From the NCBI RefSeq assembly GCF_002556545.1, contig NZ_CP022685.1, positions 2,976,001 to 3,040,000 on the forward strand: a stretch of DNA of 64,000 nt, written 5' to 3'. Below are positions 40,086 to 48,707 of this stretch, in pieces (the stretch's first letter is position 1; the number at the start of each line of letters is the position of its first letter). Below the pieces are notes generated by a model that worked only from the letters and a program-made list of their open reading frames with translations, did not search any database and was not told the origin of the DNA. The stretch comes from Streptomyces formicae. Its GTDB lineage: Bacteria > Actinomycetota > Actinomycetes > Streptomycetales > Streptomycetaceae. A program made the position numbers and the translations under genes.

Positions 40086-41585
40086 TCAATGCGTGAAGCA
40101 CTCGGCATGGATGCGCTCCTGCGGGACGCCCGCACGGAGGAGTGCCGTCGTCGCCGCCGCCGTCATCCCCGGTGGGCCGCACAGGTAGACGTCGTGTTCG
40201 GCCAGGTCGGGTACGAGGTTGCACAGGGCCTGGGGGGCGAGTGGGTCGAAGGCGGCGTCGGAGCGGCCGAGCAGGAAGTGCAGGCCCGCCTGTCTGCTCG
40301 CGGCGATGGCCTCCAGTTCCTCGCGCAGGACGAGTTGTTCGGCGCTGCCCGCTCGGTAGAGCAGCGTGAGGTCGCCGGGGCCGCCCGGCAGCGTCTCGAA
40401 GAGGGCCCGCAGCGGCGTGATGCCGACGCCGCCCGCCAGGAGCAGCACCTTGCGCTTCGTACGGCGGTGAGCGGTGAGCGCGCCGAAAGGGCCGGTCGCG
40501 AGGACGCGCGTGCCTGGCCTGAGGCGCCGTATCCGCCGGGTGTGGTCGCCCGCCGCCTTCACGGTGATGCGCAGAGTGTCGTCGCGGACGGGCGCGGAGA
40601 GCGAGAAGGGCAGCGCGGTGTGCCAGAGCCTGCGCCGCAGGAAGCGCCAGCGGAAGAACTGCCCCGGCTCGGCCCGCAGTCCGTCGAGCCCGATGCCCTG
40701 GACGACCACGGAGACGACGCCGGGACCTTCCGTCCGTACGTCGATGACCCGCAGGCTGTGCCGCAGCGCCTGCCGTACGGGGACGACCAGGCGGTACCAG
40801 ACCAGCAGGACGGCGACGGTGGCGTGCGCGAGGGCCCACAGCCAGAGGGTCAGGACGCTGCCCGCGACGTCGGGCCCGGCGAGCTGGTGCGCGAAGGCGA
40901 GGGCGGCGCCGAGGTAGGTGAGCAGGTGGACGGCGCGCCACGTCTCGTGCGGGACGCGGCGGCGCACGGCACGGGCGGAGCTCACGCCGACGGCGCCGAG
41001 CAGGGCGGTGCCGACGGTGGCGGCGGCGATGCCCGGGTAGCCGAGCAGGTCGGCGGCGGCGCTCAGGACGTCGGTCCCCGCGTGGGCGGCGTACCCGCAG
41101 AGCGCGAGGGCGGCGTGCGCCGCGCAGAGACTCAGCACGTGACGCCCGCCGAGCGCGTGCCGCCGGGCGAGCCTGTCGGCACCGACGCCGTGCTCGACGG
41201 CGGGCACGCGGGCCATCAGGAAGAGCATGACGAGGATCCCGTACCCGGCGAGCAGCCCCGTGAGATGCGCCCCGGTGGCGAACAGCACGTCGAGCCGCGC
41301 GGACGGCTCGGCCTGCGCGGCCCACTGAGCGGTGACGGCGACCGCGCCGACGAGGACGCCGGTGCGGAGGGCGGCGGGCGGGACGCGGAGGGGCGCGACC
41401 GGGGCGGCGGCGCCCCGCGCACGCGGCTCCCGCACCGAGCCCGTCCGGGGCGGTTCGGCGGGCATCGGCGGTGTCGGCACTGACGCTGCTGCGGGCCGCG
41501 CGGTCCCGGTGGGTTCCGTCCGGCTCAGGTAGGCGGACAACGCCGGATACGCGTCGAGTCGGGGTTCGGCTGCCTCGGTGGTCAC
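40086..41585 (-). CDS. Ferric-reductase-like flavocytochrome oxidoreductase
   Basis: 499 aa. After a Pro/Arg-rich cytosolic part of about 70 residues comes a ferric-reductase transmembrane domain (about 75-265) with conserved His (RRHALGGRHVLSLCAAHAALA, PHETWRAVHLLTYLGAALAFAHQL) for haem. The C-terminal half is a ferredoxin-reductase-type FAD/NAD module: QFFRWRFLRRRLWHTALPFSLSAP, VLLLAGGVGITPLRALFETLP and YLCGPPGM, ending AECFTH. It passes electrons from NAD(P)H across the membrane. Similar proteins are often paired with an FMN-binding domain protein; the small gene downstream is not one. Confidence 0.9.
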   Translation of the reverse strand: MTTEAAEPRLDAYPALSAYLSRTEPTGTARPAAASVPTPPMPAEPPRTGSVREPRARGAAAPVAPLRVPPAALRTGVLVGAVAVTAQWAAQAEPSARLDVLFATGAHLTGLLAGYGILVMLFLMARVPAVEHGVGADRLARRHALGGRHVLSLCAAHAALALCGYAAHAGTDVLSAAADLLGYPGIAAATVGTALLGAVGVSSARAVRRRVPHETWRAVHLLTYLGAALAFAHQLAGPDVAGSVLTLWLWALAHATVAVLLVWYRLVVPVRQALRHSLRVIDVRTEGPGVVSVVVQGIGLDGLRAEPGQFFRWRFLRRRLWHTALPFSLSAPVRDDTLRITVKAAGDHTRRIRRLRPGTRVLATGPFGALTAHRRTKRKVLLLAGGVGITPLRALFETLPGGPGDLTLLYRAGSAEQLVLREELEAIAASRQAGLHFLLGRSDAAFDPLAPQALCNLVPDLAEHDVYLCGPPGMTAAATTALLRAGVPQERIHAECFTH

Positions 41586-41959
41586 GGCGGCACATTAGGC
41601 GCGGGGGACACCGGAAAACGGCTGGTCGACGCCGCATCCGGGATCCTTAAGGCGGCCTTGAGGATCGGCTGAAGGGGGGTTAAGCAACTGGTGCGTGGTG
41701 CGCGGGTCGGTGCGGAGGATCGGCGTGCCGGGCGGGGCGGTGCGGAGAATCGCCTGGTCTCGCGGATTCGGTGCGGAGCGTCGGGTGGGCGGGTGGGCGT
41801 GGATCCGCCGCGCAGCGGCGGCACAGGAGCGGACACCGCGGCGGCACAGTGAAGCAACCAAGCCCTCACACCCCCACGCCCCCCTCACTGAGAACACCGT
41901 TCCCCGAGGGAAACAACCCGGCCCCGACCGGGTAACACCCACCCCGCAGGCTGCGGGAC
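41586..41959. other. Divergent intergenic region upstream of the nirB operon, with possible GlnR box
   Basis: 374 bp between the ferric-reductase-like gene and the nir operon. A direct repeat GGTGCGGAG recurs near 41709, 41739 and 41779. Near the operon start, GTTCC (41899-41903), GAAAC (41910-41914) and GTAAC (41932-41936) sit at offsets 0, 11 and 33, the 11-bp phase of a GlnR binding site. nirB is a known GlnR target in Streptomyces, so this is a sensible candidate. No gene is seen. Confidence 0.5.
41899..41936. promoter_or_regulatory. Candidate GlnR box of the nir operon
   Basis: Words GTTCC, GAAAC and GTAAC occur at 41899, 41910 and 41932, in phase at 11-bp steps; the third position (41921) reads GCCCC and does not match. 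It lies 24-61 bp upstream of the first nir gene. Reported GlnR sites have the form gTnAc-n6-GaAAc repeated. Confidence 0.5.
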
Positions 41960-43177
41960 ATGACATCCACGGCAGTGGTGATCGGCACGGGCCCGGCCGG
42001 CACCCGCGTAGCGCAGCGGCTCGGCGACGACACCGTGCTGATCGGCGAGGAGGCCCACGCCCCGTACAACCGCGTCCTGCTCGCGGAGGTCCTCGCGGGC
42101 CGGTACGCCCCGGACGTCATCGCCCTGCCGACCCCACCGGGCACCACGCTCCGCACCCGCGCCGTCCGCGTCGACCGCGCCGAGCGGCGGGTGCACTGCG
42201 CGGACGGCACCGTCGTCCCGTACGGCACGCTCGTGCTGGCGACGGGCGCCAACCCCGTCCTGCCGCCGCTGCGCGGCCTGTTCGCGCCCGGCGCCGCCGA
42301 ACTCCCCTGCGGCGTCCACGCCTTCCGCACCATGGACGACTGTCTCGCGCTGTCCGCCGAGACGGGCCCCGGCGTCCGCGTCGCCGTCATCGGCGGCGGA
42401 CTGCTCGGCGTCTCGGCCGCCCGCGCGCTGGCCCGCAGGGGCGCTCAGGTCGTCCTCCTCCAGCAGGCCGAACGCCTCATGCAGCGTCAACTCGACCCGG
42501 ACTCGTCCCAGTTGGTGCACGACCACCTGACGGGCCTGGGCGTCGAGGTGCACACCGAGTGCCGCGTGCGCGCCGTCGGCGTGGTCGACGGCGCCGTCCG
42601 CCGGGTCGAACTCGCCGACGGGTACGTACTCGGCACCGACGTCACCGTCCTGGCCTGCGGCGTCCGCCCCCGCACCGGTCTGGCGCGGGCCGCGGGACTC
42701 GACGTACGGACGGGGATCGTCGTCGACGACCGGCTGCGGACGTCGGACCCGCACATCCGCGCGATCGGCGACTGCGCGGAGCACGCGGGCCGCGTCTACG
42801 GCCTGGCGACGCCCGCCGTGGAACAGGCCGACGCGCTGGCCGACGACCTCCTGTCGACGGCCGGGTCCGACCGCCCCCGCCCCTACTCCGGCACCCGCAC
42901 CCTCACCCGCCTCACCCTCGCGGGCCCCGGCCCCCTGGACCTCGCGGTCTTCGGCGACCTGGAGCCGCGCCCCGACGACGACGTCGTGCGGCTCGCCGAC
43001 GCCACCCGGGGCACGTACCGCAAGGTCGTCGTCCGCGGCGACCGCCTCGTCGGCGGCGTCCTGCTCGGCGATCTCGACGCGGTCGGCGCGCTCGCCCGCG
43101 CCTGGGAGGCCGAGGAGCCGCTGCCCGACGACGACACCCCCCTGCTCCACCTGCTCACCCACGACGGAGGCCGCTGA
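41960..43177 (+). CDS. NAD(P)H/FAD oxidoreductase of the nitrite reductase operon
   Basis: 405 aa. It resembles the N-terminal FAD half of NirB/NasB: STAVVIGTGPAGTRVAQRLGDDTVLIGEEAHAPYNRVLL, LVLATGANPVLPPLRG, VAVIGGGLLGVSAARALARRGAQVVLLQQAERLMQRQLD, and DPHIRAIGDCAEHAGRVYGLATPAVEQ. It lacks the [2Fe-2S] and sirohaem parts. It is one base from the nirB start region and transcribed with it; it probably supplies electrons for nitrate or nitrite reduction. Confidence 0.88.
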   Translation: MTSTAVVIGTGPAGTRVAQRLGDDTVLIGEEAHAPYNRVLLAEVLAGRYAPDVIALPTPPGTTLRTRAVRVDRAERRVHCADGTVVPYGTLVLATGANPVLPPLRGLFAPGAAELPCGVHAFRTMDDCLALSAETGPGVRVAVIGGGLLGVSAARALARRGAQVVLLQQAERLMQRQLDPDSSQLVHDHLTGLGVEVHTECRVRAVGVVDGAVRRVELADGYVLGTDVTVLACGVRPRTGLARAAGLDVRTGIVVDDRLRTSDPHIRAIGDCAEHAGRVYGLATPAVEQADALADDLLSTAGSDRPRPYSGTRTLTRLTLAGPGPLDLAVFGDLEPRPDDDVVRLADATRGTYRKVVVRGDRLVGGVLLGDLDAVGALARAWEAEEPLPDDDTPLLHLLTHDGGR

Positions 43178-43178
43178 C

Positions 43179-45767
43179 ATGCCGATCCCCGCTGACATGC
43201 CGAGCTCCCAGAGTTCCCCCGACCACCGCCGCCCCACCCTCGTGCTCGTCGGCCACGGCATGGTCGGCCAGCGCTTCCTGGAGGCGGCCGCCGAGCGCGG
43301 GCTCACCGCCACGCACCGGATCGTGGTGCTGTGCGAGGAGCCGCGCCCCGCCTACGACCGCGTCCAGCTCACCTCGTACTTCGCGGGCCGCACGCCCGAT
43401 GAACTCTCCCTCACCGACCGGGAGTTCATCGAGCGGCACGGCATCGAACTGCACGTCGGCGACGCCGCCGAGCGGTTCGACAGGGACGCGCGGACCGTGA
43501 CCGCGCGCTCGGGTCGCGTCGTCGCCTACGACACGCTCGTCCTGGCCACCGGCTCCTACCCCTTCGTCCCGCCCGTGCCGGGCAAGGACGCGACGGGCTG
43601 CTTCGTCTACCGCACCATCGAGGACCTGCTCGCCATCGAGGAGTACGCCAAGGCGCGCGCGAAGACCGGAGCGGTGGTCGGCGGCGGGCTGCTCGGCCTG
43701 GAGGCGGCCGGTGCCCTGCGCGGGCTCGGACTCGCCACGCACGTCGTGGAGTTCGCACCCCGGCTCATGCCGGTCCAGGTCGACGAGGGCGGCGGCGCGG
43801 CGCTCCTGCGCACCCTCACCGGCATGGGCCTGACCGTGCACACCGGCACCGGCACGCAGGAGATCGTGACGGGCGAGGACGGCGCCGTACGCGGGATGAG
43901 GCTGTCCGACGGGAGTGAACTCGTCACCGATCTGGTGGTGTTCTCGGCGGGCGTTCGTCCGCGCGACCAGCTCGCCCGCGACCACGGCCTCCTCGTCGGC
44001 GAGCGTGGCGGCATCACCGTCGACGAACTGTGCCGCACCAGCGACCCCGCCGTGTACGCGATCGGCGAGTGCGCGCAGGCATCGGACGGCCGCGTCTACG
44101 GCCTGGTCGCGCCCGGCTACGAGATGGCCGAGACGGCGGCCGCCGCCATCGCCGACGCGGAGTGCGCGGGCTTCACCGGCGCCGACCTGTCCACCAAACT
44201 GAAGCTGCTCGGCGTGGACGTGGCCTCCTTCGGCGACGCGCACGGCACGGCGGAAGGATGCCTCGACGTCGTCTACGCCGACTCGCGCTCGGGCACGTAC
44301 AAGAAGCTGGTGATGGGCGCGGGCGGCGAGCTGCTCGGCGGCATCCTGGTCGGCGACGCGGAGGCGTACGGCCTGCTGCGCCCGCTGACCGGGACCGTAC
44401 CGCCGCTGCCCGCCGAGCAGTTGGTGCTGCCCGCGGGCGCGGGCCCGGCCGCCGCGCTCGGCCCCGAGGCGCTGCCGGGATCGGCGGTGATCTGCAACTG
44501 CCACAACGTCACCAAGGACGCCATCCACGCCTGTTCCTCGCTGCCCGAGGTGAAGAAGTGCACCAAGGCGGGTACGGGCTGCGGCAGTTGCCTGAAGGTG
44601 ATCGGGCAGCTCCTGCCGAAGAGCGGAGACGACGGGCTGTGCGGCTGCTTCGGGCAGACCCGCCAGGAGCTGTACGAGATCGTGCGGGCGCTGCGGATCA
44701 CCTCCTACCGCGCGCTGCTCGACGCGCACGGGCGCGAGACGGCGCGCGGCGGCGAGGGCTGCGAGGTGTGCAAGCCCGCGGTCGGCTCGATCATCGCCTC
44801 GCTGGCCCCGACGATCGGCGCGGGCGGGCACGTGCTCGACGGCGAGCAGGCCGCCCTGCAGGACACCAACGACCACTTCCTCGCCAACCTCCAGAAGAAC
44901 GGCTCCTATTCGGTGGTGCCCCGCATCCCCGGCGGCGAGATCACCCCCGACAAGCTCATCGTCATCGGCGAGGTGGCACGGGACTTCGGGCTCTACACGA
45001 AGATCACCGGCGGTCAGCGCATCGACCTGTTCGGCGCGCGCGTCGAGCAACTGCCCATGATCTGGACACGGTTGGTCGATGCGGGCTTCGAGTCGGGACA
45101 CGCGTACGGCAAGGCGCTGCGCACCGTGAAATCCTGCGTGGGGCAGACCTGGTGCCGGTACGGCGTGCAGGACTCGGTGCGCATGGCCATCGACCTGGAG
45201 CTGCGCTACCGGGGCCTCAGGGCGCCCCACAAGCTGAAGTCGGCGGTCTCCGGGTGCGCCCGCGAGTGCGCGGAGGCCCAGTCCAAGGACTTCGGCGTGA
45301 TCGCCACGGCGAGCGGCTGGAACCTGTACGTGGGCGGCAACGGCGGCGCCACCCCGCGCCACGCCGACCTGCTCGCCCAGGACCTGGACGACGCGGGCCT
45401 GGTGCGCCTCATCGACCGCTTCCTGATGTTCTACATCCGCACCGCCGACCGCCTGGAGCGCACGTCGACCTGGCTGGAGCGGATCGAAGGCGGCCTCGAC
45501 CACGTCCGCGACGTCGTCGTGCGCGACTCGCTCGGCATCGGCGCCGAACTGGACGCCCTGATGGCCGACCACGTCGCGCACTACCGCGACGAGTGGGCCG
45601 ACACCCTCGACGACCCCGAGCGGCTCGCGCGCTTCGTGTCCTTCGTGAACGCGCCGGGCACCCCGGACCCGACGGTCCGGTTCGTGCCCGAGCGCCGCCA
45701 GATCAAGCCGGACCTGCCCCTGCTGTCCCTCGGCACCCGCCCCCTGGAAGGAAGTGTCGCCCCGTGA
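43179..45767 (+). CDS. nirB: Nitrite reductase [NAD(P)H] large subunit
   Basis: 862 aa, full length. Order: FAD/NADH module (VLVGHGMVGQRFLEAA; AVVGGGLLGLEAAGALRGLGLATHVVE), BFD-like [2Fe-2S] region from about residue 438 (CNCHNVTKDAIHACSS, KKCTKAGTGCGSCLKV) and a second Cys pair CEVCKP, then the sirohaem/[4Fe-4S] domain with CVGQTWC (Cys653, Cys659) and SGCAREC (Cys693, Cys697). ATG 43179 has GGAGG upstream; an 18-bp duplication gives a second in-frame ATG at 43197. Reduces nitrite to ammonium with NirD, whose gene overlaps the stop by four bases. Confidence 0.96.
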   Translation: MPIPADMPSSQSSPDHRRPTLVLVGHGMVGQRFLEAAAERGLTATHRIVVLCEEPRPAYDRVQLTSYFAGRTPDELSLTDREFIERHGIELHVGDAAERFDRDARTVTARSGRVVAYDTLVLATGSYPFVPPVPGKDATGCFVYRTIEDLLAIEEYAKARAKTGAVVGGGLLGLEAAGALRGLGLATHVVEFAPRLMPVQVDEGGGAALLRTLTGMGLTVHTGTGTQEIVTGEDGAVRGMRLSDGSELVTDLVVFSAGVRPRDQLARDHGLLVGERGGITVDELCRTSDPAVYAIGECAQASDGRVYGLVAPGYEMAETAAAAIADAECAGFTGADLSTKLKLLGVDVASFGDAHGTAEGCLDVVYADSRSGTYKKLVMGAGGELLGGILVGDAEAYGLLRPLTGTVPPLPAEQLVLPAGAGPAAALGPEALPGSAVICNCHNVTKDAIHACSSLPEVKKCTKAGTGCGSCLKVIGQLLPKSGDDGLCGCFGQTRQELYEIVRALRITSYRALLDAHGRETARGGEGCEVCKPAVGSIIASLAPTIGAGGHVLDGEQAALQDTNDHFLANLQKNGSYSVVPRIPGGEITPDKLIVIGEVARDFGLYTKITGGQRIDLFGARVEQLPMIWTRLVDAGFESGHAYGKALRTVKSCVGQTWCRYGVQDSVRMAIDLELRYRGLRAPHKLKSAVSGCARECAEAQSKDFGVIATASGWNLYVGGNGGATPRHADLLAQDLDDAGLVRLIDRFLMFYIRTADRLERTSTWLERIEGGLDHVRDVVVRDSLGIGAELDALMADHVAHYRDEWADTLDDPERLARFVSFVNAPGTPDPTVRFVPERRQIKPDLPLLSLGTRPLEGSVAP

Positions 45768-46114
45768 CCCTCGCGCCCGAGACCACCGACCTGACGGTGC
45801 AGCTCCACCTGGACCAGGGCTGGTTCACCGCCTGCGGCCTGGACCTTCTCATCCCGGGCCGTGGCGTCGCGGCCCTGCTGCCCGACGGCCGACAGGCCGC
45901 GCTCTTCCTCGGCAGGGACGGCCGCGCGTACGCCATCGACAACCGGGACCCCTTCACGGGCGCGGCGGTGCTCTCGCGGGGCCTGGTCGGCTCCGAGCGC
46001 GGGCGCCCGTTCGTGGCGTCGCCGCTCCTGAAGCAGCGCTTCGACCTGGAGACCGGGCGCTGCCTGGACGACGACGCGGTGTCGGTTACCGTCTACCCGA
46101 CGCAAATTGCTTGA
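45764..46114 (+). CDS. nirD: Nitrite reductase small subunit
   Basis: 116 aa. GTG 45764 overlaps the nirB stop (GTGA). NirD proteins have a Rieske-like fold without cluster: here VAALLPDGRQAALFLGRDGRAYAIDNRDPFTGAAVLSRGLVGSERGRPFVASPLLKQRFDLETGRC, with none of the Cys-x-His pairs of a real Rieske protein, which is normal for NirD. It completes the assimilatory nitrite reductase. The stop codon lies inside the operator of the following tetR gene. Confidence 0.95.
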   Translation: MTLAPETTDLTVQLHLDQGWFTACGLDLLIPGRGVAALLPDGRQAALFLGRDGRAYAIDNRDPFTGAAVLSRGLVGSERGRPFVASPLLKQRFDLETGRCLDDDAVSVTVYPTQIA

Positions 46115-46127
46115 CCGATCGTTCCAG
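46110..46127. promoter_or_regulatory. TetR operator, copy 1, over the -35 of the tetR promoter
   Basis: CTTGACCGATCGTTCCAG is an imperfect 18-bp palindrome centred on CGATCG. Its reverse complement matches the site at 46787-46804 at 16 of 18 positions. It contains TTGACC (46111-46116), a good -35, with TAGCGT at 46135-46140 as -10 (18-bp spacer), eight bases before the tetR GTG. Binding would block the promoter. Confidence 0.75.
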
Positions 46128-46147
46128 AACGGCGTAGCGTCCTCCTC

Positions 46148-46732
46148 GTGGCAAGGACCAAGGAATTCGATCCGGACGCCGCGCTCCAGTCGGCCCTAGA
46201 GCTGTTCTGGCGGCGCGGCTACGAGGCGACCTCGATGGCCGACCTCGTCGAGGAGCTCGGCATCGGCCGCGCCAGCATCTACGCGACCTTCGGCAACAAG
46301 CACGACCTGTACCTGAAGGCCCTGGACCGCTACGGCGAGAACCAGGACCCGACCCTGCTCGCCGAGCTCTCCCAGCCGGGGCCCGCACTGCCCGCCGTAC
46401 GCGCGGTGGTGCGCCGCTTCGGCGCCGAGTCCATGACCGAAGGACGCCGCCTGAGCGGGTGTTTCATCACCAACACGGCGGCCGAGCTGGCCTCGCACGA
46501 CGAGGCGGCCGCCCGCACGGTCGAGCGCAGCTGGGAGCGGATCGAGACCCTGCTGCACTCCGCGCTCGTCCGCGCCCGGGCACAGGGCGAGCTGCCCCAG
46601 GACCGCGATCCGCTGACGCTGGCCCGGATGCTCCTCGTCCTGATGCAGGGCCTTCGCGTGGTCGGCAAGGCGTCCGCGGACCCGGCGCGGGTGCGGGACG
46701 CGGTGGAGCAGGCGCTGACCCTCCTGGACTGA
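46148..46732 (+). CDS. TetR/AcrR family repressor
   Basis: 194 aa. The N-terminal HTH is clear: AALQSALELFWRRGYEATSMADLVEELGIGRASIYATFGNKHDLYLKAL. The C-terminal ligand domain resembles the TetR_C_16/YcdC-type (RRLSGCFITNTAAELASHDEAAARTVERSWERIETLLHSAL). GTG 46148 lacks a ribosome binding site and lies 7-8 bp after a good -10, so the transcript is probably leaderless. The same palindrome lies before this gene and before the SDR gene at 46.8 kb, so it most likely represses both. Confidence 0.92.
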   Translation: MARTKEFDPDAALQSALELFWRRGYEATSMADLVEELGIGRASIYATFGNKHDLYLKALDRYGENQDPTLLAELSQPGPALPAVRAVVRRFGAESMTEGRRLSGCFITNTAAELASHDEAAARTVERSWERIETLLHSALVRARAQGELPQDRDPLTLARMLLVLMQGLRVVGKASADPARVRDAVEQALTLLD

Positions 46733-46786
46733 GCCACCCCCTCCCCCGTGACCCTTTTCCATTGACCCCTTTTTCATGCCCCAATA

Positions 46787-46804
46787 CTGGACCGATCAGT
46801 CAAG
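46787..46804. promoter_or_regulatory. TetR operator, copy 2, before the SDR gene
   Basis: CTGGACCGATCAGTCAAG is the same palindrome as at 46110-46127 in reverse orientation (16 of 18 bases). It follows TTGACC at 46762-46767 and an AT-rich stretch around 46783-46788 that could be the -10, and ends 13 bases before the SDR start. Placement over the -10/start point fits a repressor site. Confidence 0.75.
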
Positions 46805-46817
46805 AAAAGAGTTCATC

Positions 46818-47594
46818 ATGACCGCAGCACCCCGCACCCGCTTCACCGGCCGCACCGTCCTCGTCACCGGTGGCGGCTCCGGCCTCGGCCGGGCCATGGC
46901 GCTCGCGTTCGCCGCCGAGGGTGCCTCCGTCGTCGTCGCGGGCCGCTCCGAGGGCCCGCTGAAGGAGACCGTCGGACTCATCGAGGAGGCGGGCGGCACC
47001 GCCCTGGCCCGCACCGCCGACGTCTCGCGCTCCGCCGACCTCGCGGCCCTGGTCGAGGCCACCGTCGAGCGCTTCGGCTCGCTGGACGTCGCCGTGAACA
47101 ACGCGGGCGTCCTGCGCGCGGGACAGCCCGTCGCCGAACTGCCCGAGGACGACTGGCGGACGATGCTCGACATCAACGTCACCGGCGTCCTGCTCGCGCT
47201 GCAGGCCGAGGTGCGGCAGATGCGGACCCAGTCCACGGGCGGCGCGATCGTCAACATCGGCTCGACCCTGGGCGCCCACACCAGCGTGCCCGGCACGGCG
47301 GCCTACGGGGCCACCAAGGCAGCCGTCTCCGCGCTGAGCCGCGCGGCCGCCGCCGAGCACATCAGGGACGGCGTCCGCATCAACACCGTCAGCCCCGGCT
47401 CCTCGGACACCACCATGTCGTTCCGCCCCGGCGAGACCGAGGCCGACCGCGCGGCCCGCATCAAGGAGAGCAACCCGCTGGGCCGCGTCTCGACGACCGA
47501 GGAGGTCGCCGCCGCCGTGCTGTACCTGGCCGCGGACGAGTCGGGCTCCGTGGTCGGCGCCGACCTGGTGATCGACGGCGGCGCGGCGGCCTGA
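46818..47594 (+). CDS. SDR-family oxidoreductase, TetR-controlled
   Basis: 258 aa, classical short-chain dehydrogenase. Cofactor motif VLVTGGGSGLGRAMALAFAAEGASVVVAGR, with NNAGVLRAG, Ser in VNIGSTLGAHTS, and catalytic YGATK (YxxxK) following. The C-terminus VVGADLVIDGGAAA is typical. The Arg after the second strand suggests NADP(H). The substrate is unknown, but SDRs next to TetR genes often detoxify or modify a small molecule sensed by the repressor. It is preceded by the shared operator. Confidence 0.94.
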   Translation: MTAAPRTRFTGRTVLVTGGGSGLGRAMALAFAAEGASVVVAGRSEGPLKETVGLIEEAGGTALARTADVSRSADLAALVEATVERFGSLDVAVNNAGVLRAGQPVAELPEDDWRTMLDINVTGVLLALQAEVRQMRTQSTGGAIVNIGSTLGAHTSVPGTAAYGATKAAVSALSRAAAAEHIRDGVRINTVSPGSSDTTMSFRPGETEADRAARIKESNPLGRVSTTEEVAAAVLYLAADESGSVVGADLVIDGGAAA

Positions 47595-47708
47595 CCCCTC
47601 GGCACCCGGCCCATGCGGCCCGGTCCCGGGGCCGGGCTCCCTCTCGGACCCGCCCTGCCTTACCCTGCGGCGAGCATCCGATACATCCCCTACCGAGGGA
47701 GCCCTGCC

Positions 47709-48632
47709 ATGCCCGCCTGGACCGCGCGCGACATCCCCGACCAGAGCGGCCGCCGGGCCGTGGTCACCGGCGCCAACAGCGGCATCGGGTACGTCACCGC
47801 CCGCGAGCTCGCCCGCCGCGGCGCCCACGTGGTCCTCGCCTGCCGCAGCGCGGAGCGCGGCACGCGCGCGGTGGACGCGCTGCGGGCCGAAGTGCCGGAC
47901 GCCGACGTCGAGTTCGGGCAGCTCGACCTCGCGGACCTGGCGTCCGTGCGGCAGTTCGCCGAGGCGTACGCGGACGAGCGCCTCGATCTGCTCGTCAACA
48001 ACGCGGGCGTGATGGCGCTGCCCTACCGGCGCACGGCGGACGGCTTCGAGACGCAGTTCGGCGTCAACCACCTCGGCCACTTCGCGCTCACCGGGCTGCT
48101 CCTGCCCCATCTCCTCGGGACGCCGGGCGCCCGGGTCATCAGCGTGTCGAGCGGCGCCCACGCCCTGGGCAACATCGACATCGGCGACCTCAACAGCGAG
48201 CGCCACTACCGCCGTTGGATCGCCTACGGCCGCTCCAAGACGGCCAACCTCCTCTTCGTCCACGAGCTGGCGCGCCGCCTGGCCGCCGTCGGCTCCGAGG
48301 TCGTCGCGGCCGCCGCCCACCCCGGCTACGCATCGACCAACCTCCAGGCCACGGGCCCCCGGATGGAGGGCCGCAGGACCGCCGAGCGCGTCATGGAACT
48401 CGGCAACCGGATCATCGGACAGCCCGCGGAGACGGGCGCGCTGCCCACGCTGTACGCGGCCACCGCGCCGCGGGTCAAGCCCGACTGGTTCACCGGTCCC
48501 GCCTGGGGCGTGCGCGGGGCGCCCACCAGGTCCTGGCGGGCGAAGTGGACGCTGAACGACGTGGCGGGCGAACGGCTGTGGGCCGCGTCGGAGGATCTGA
48601 CGGGCGTGACGTACGAGGCGCTCAAGATCTGA
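47709..48632 (+). CDS. SDR-family oxidoreductase, retinol-dehydrogenase-like
   Basis: 307 aa, ATG 47709 with CGAGGGA upstream. RRAVVTGANSGIGYVTARELARRGAHVVLACRS is the cofactor site, LVNNAGVMALPYRRTADGFETQFGVNHLGHFALTGLLLPHL is the long-chain RDH/WWOX-like signature, and SVSSGAHALGNIDIGDLN...YGRSKTANL gives Ser and YxxxK. The C-terminus is longer than in the preceding SDR. The substrate is unknown. It is separated by 114 bp and has no copy of the TetR palindrome. Confidence 0.93.
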   Translation: MPAWTARDIPDQSGRRAVVTGANSGIGYVTARELARRGAHVVLACRSAERGTRAVDALRAEVPDADVEFGQLDLADLASVRQFAEAYADERLDLLVNNAGVMALPYRRTADGFETQFGVNHLGHFALTGLLLPHLLGTPGARVISVSSGAHALGNIDIGDLNSERHYRRWIAYGRSKTANLLFVHELARRLAAVGSEVVAAAAHPGYASTNLQATGPRMEGRRTAERVMELGNRIIGQPAETGALPTLYAATAPRVKPDWFTGPAWGVRGAPTRSWRAKWTLNDVAGERLWAASEDLTGVTYEALKI

Positions 48633-48707
48633 TCACGTCCCCCGGGCGCCGCGCCGCACGCCGCCGTACGCCCCGCCTCGCCGTATCCCCACCCCGTCGT
48701 ACGCCTC

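Noticed and set aside
45764..46114. True Rieske iron-sulfur protein after nirB
   Set aside because: No Cys-x-His ligand pairs; the sequence is a normal cluster-free NirD.
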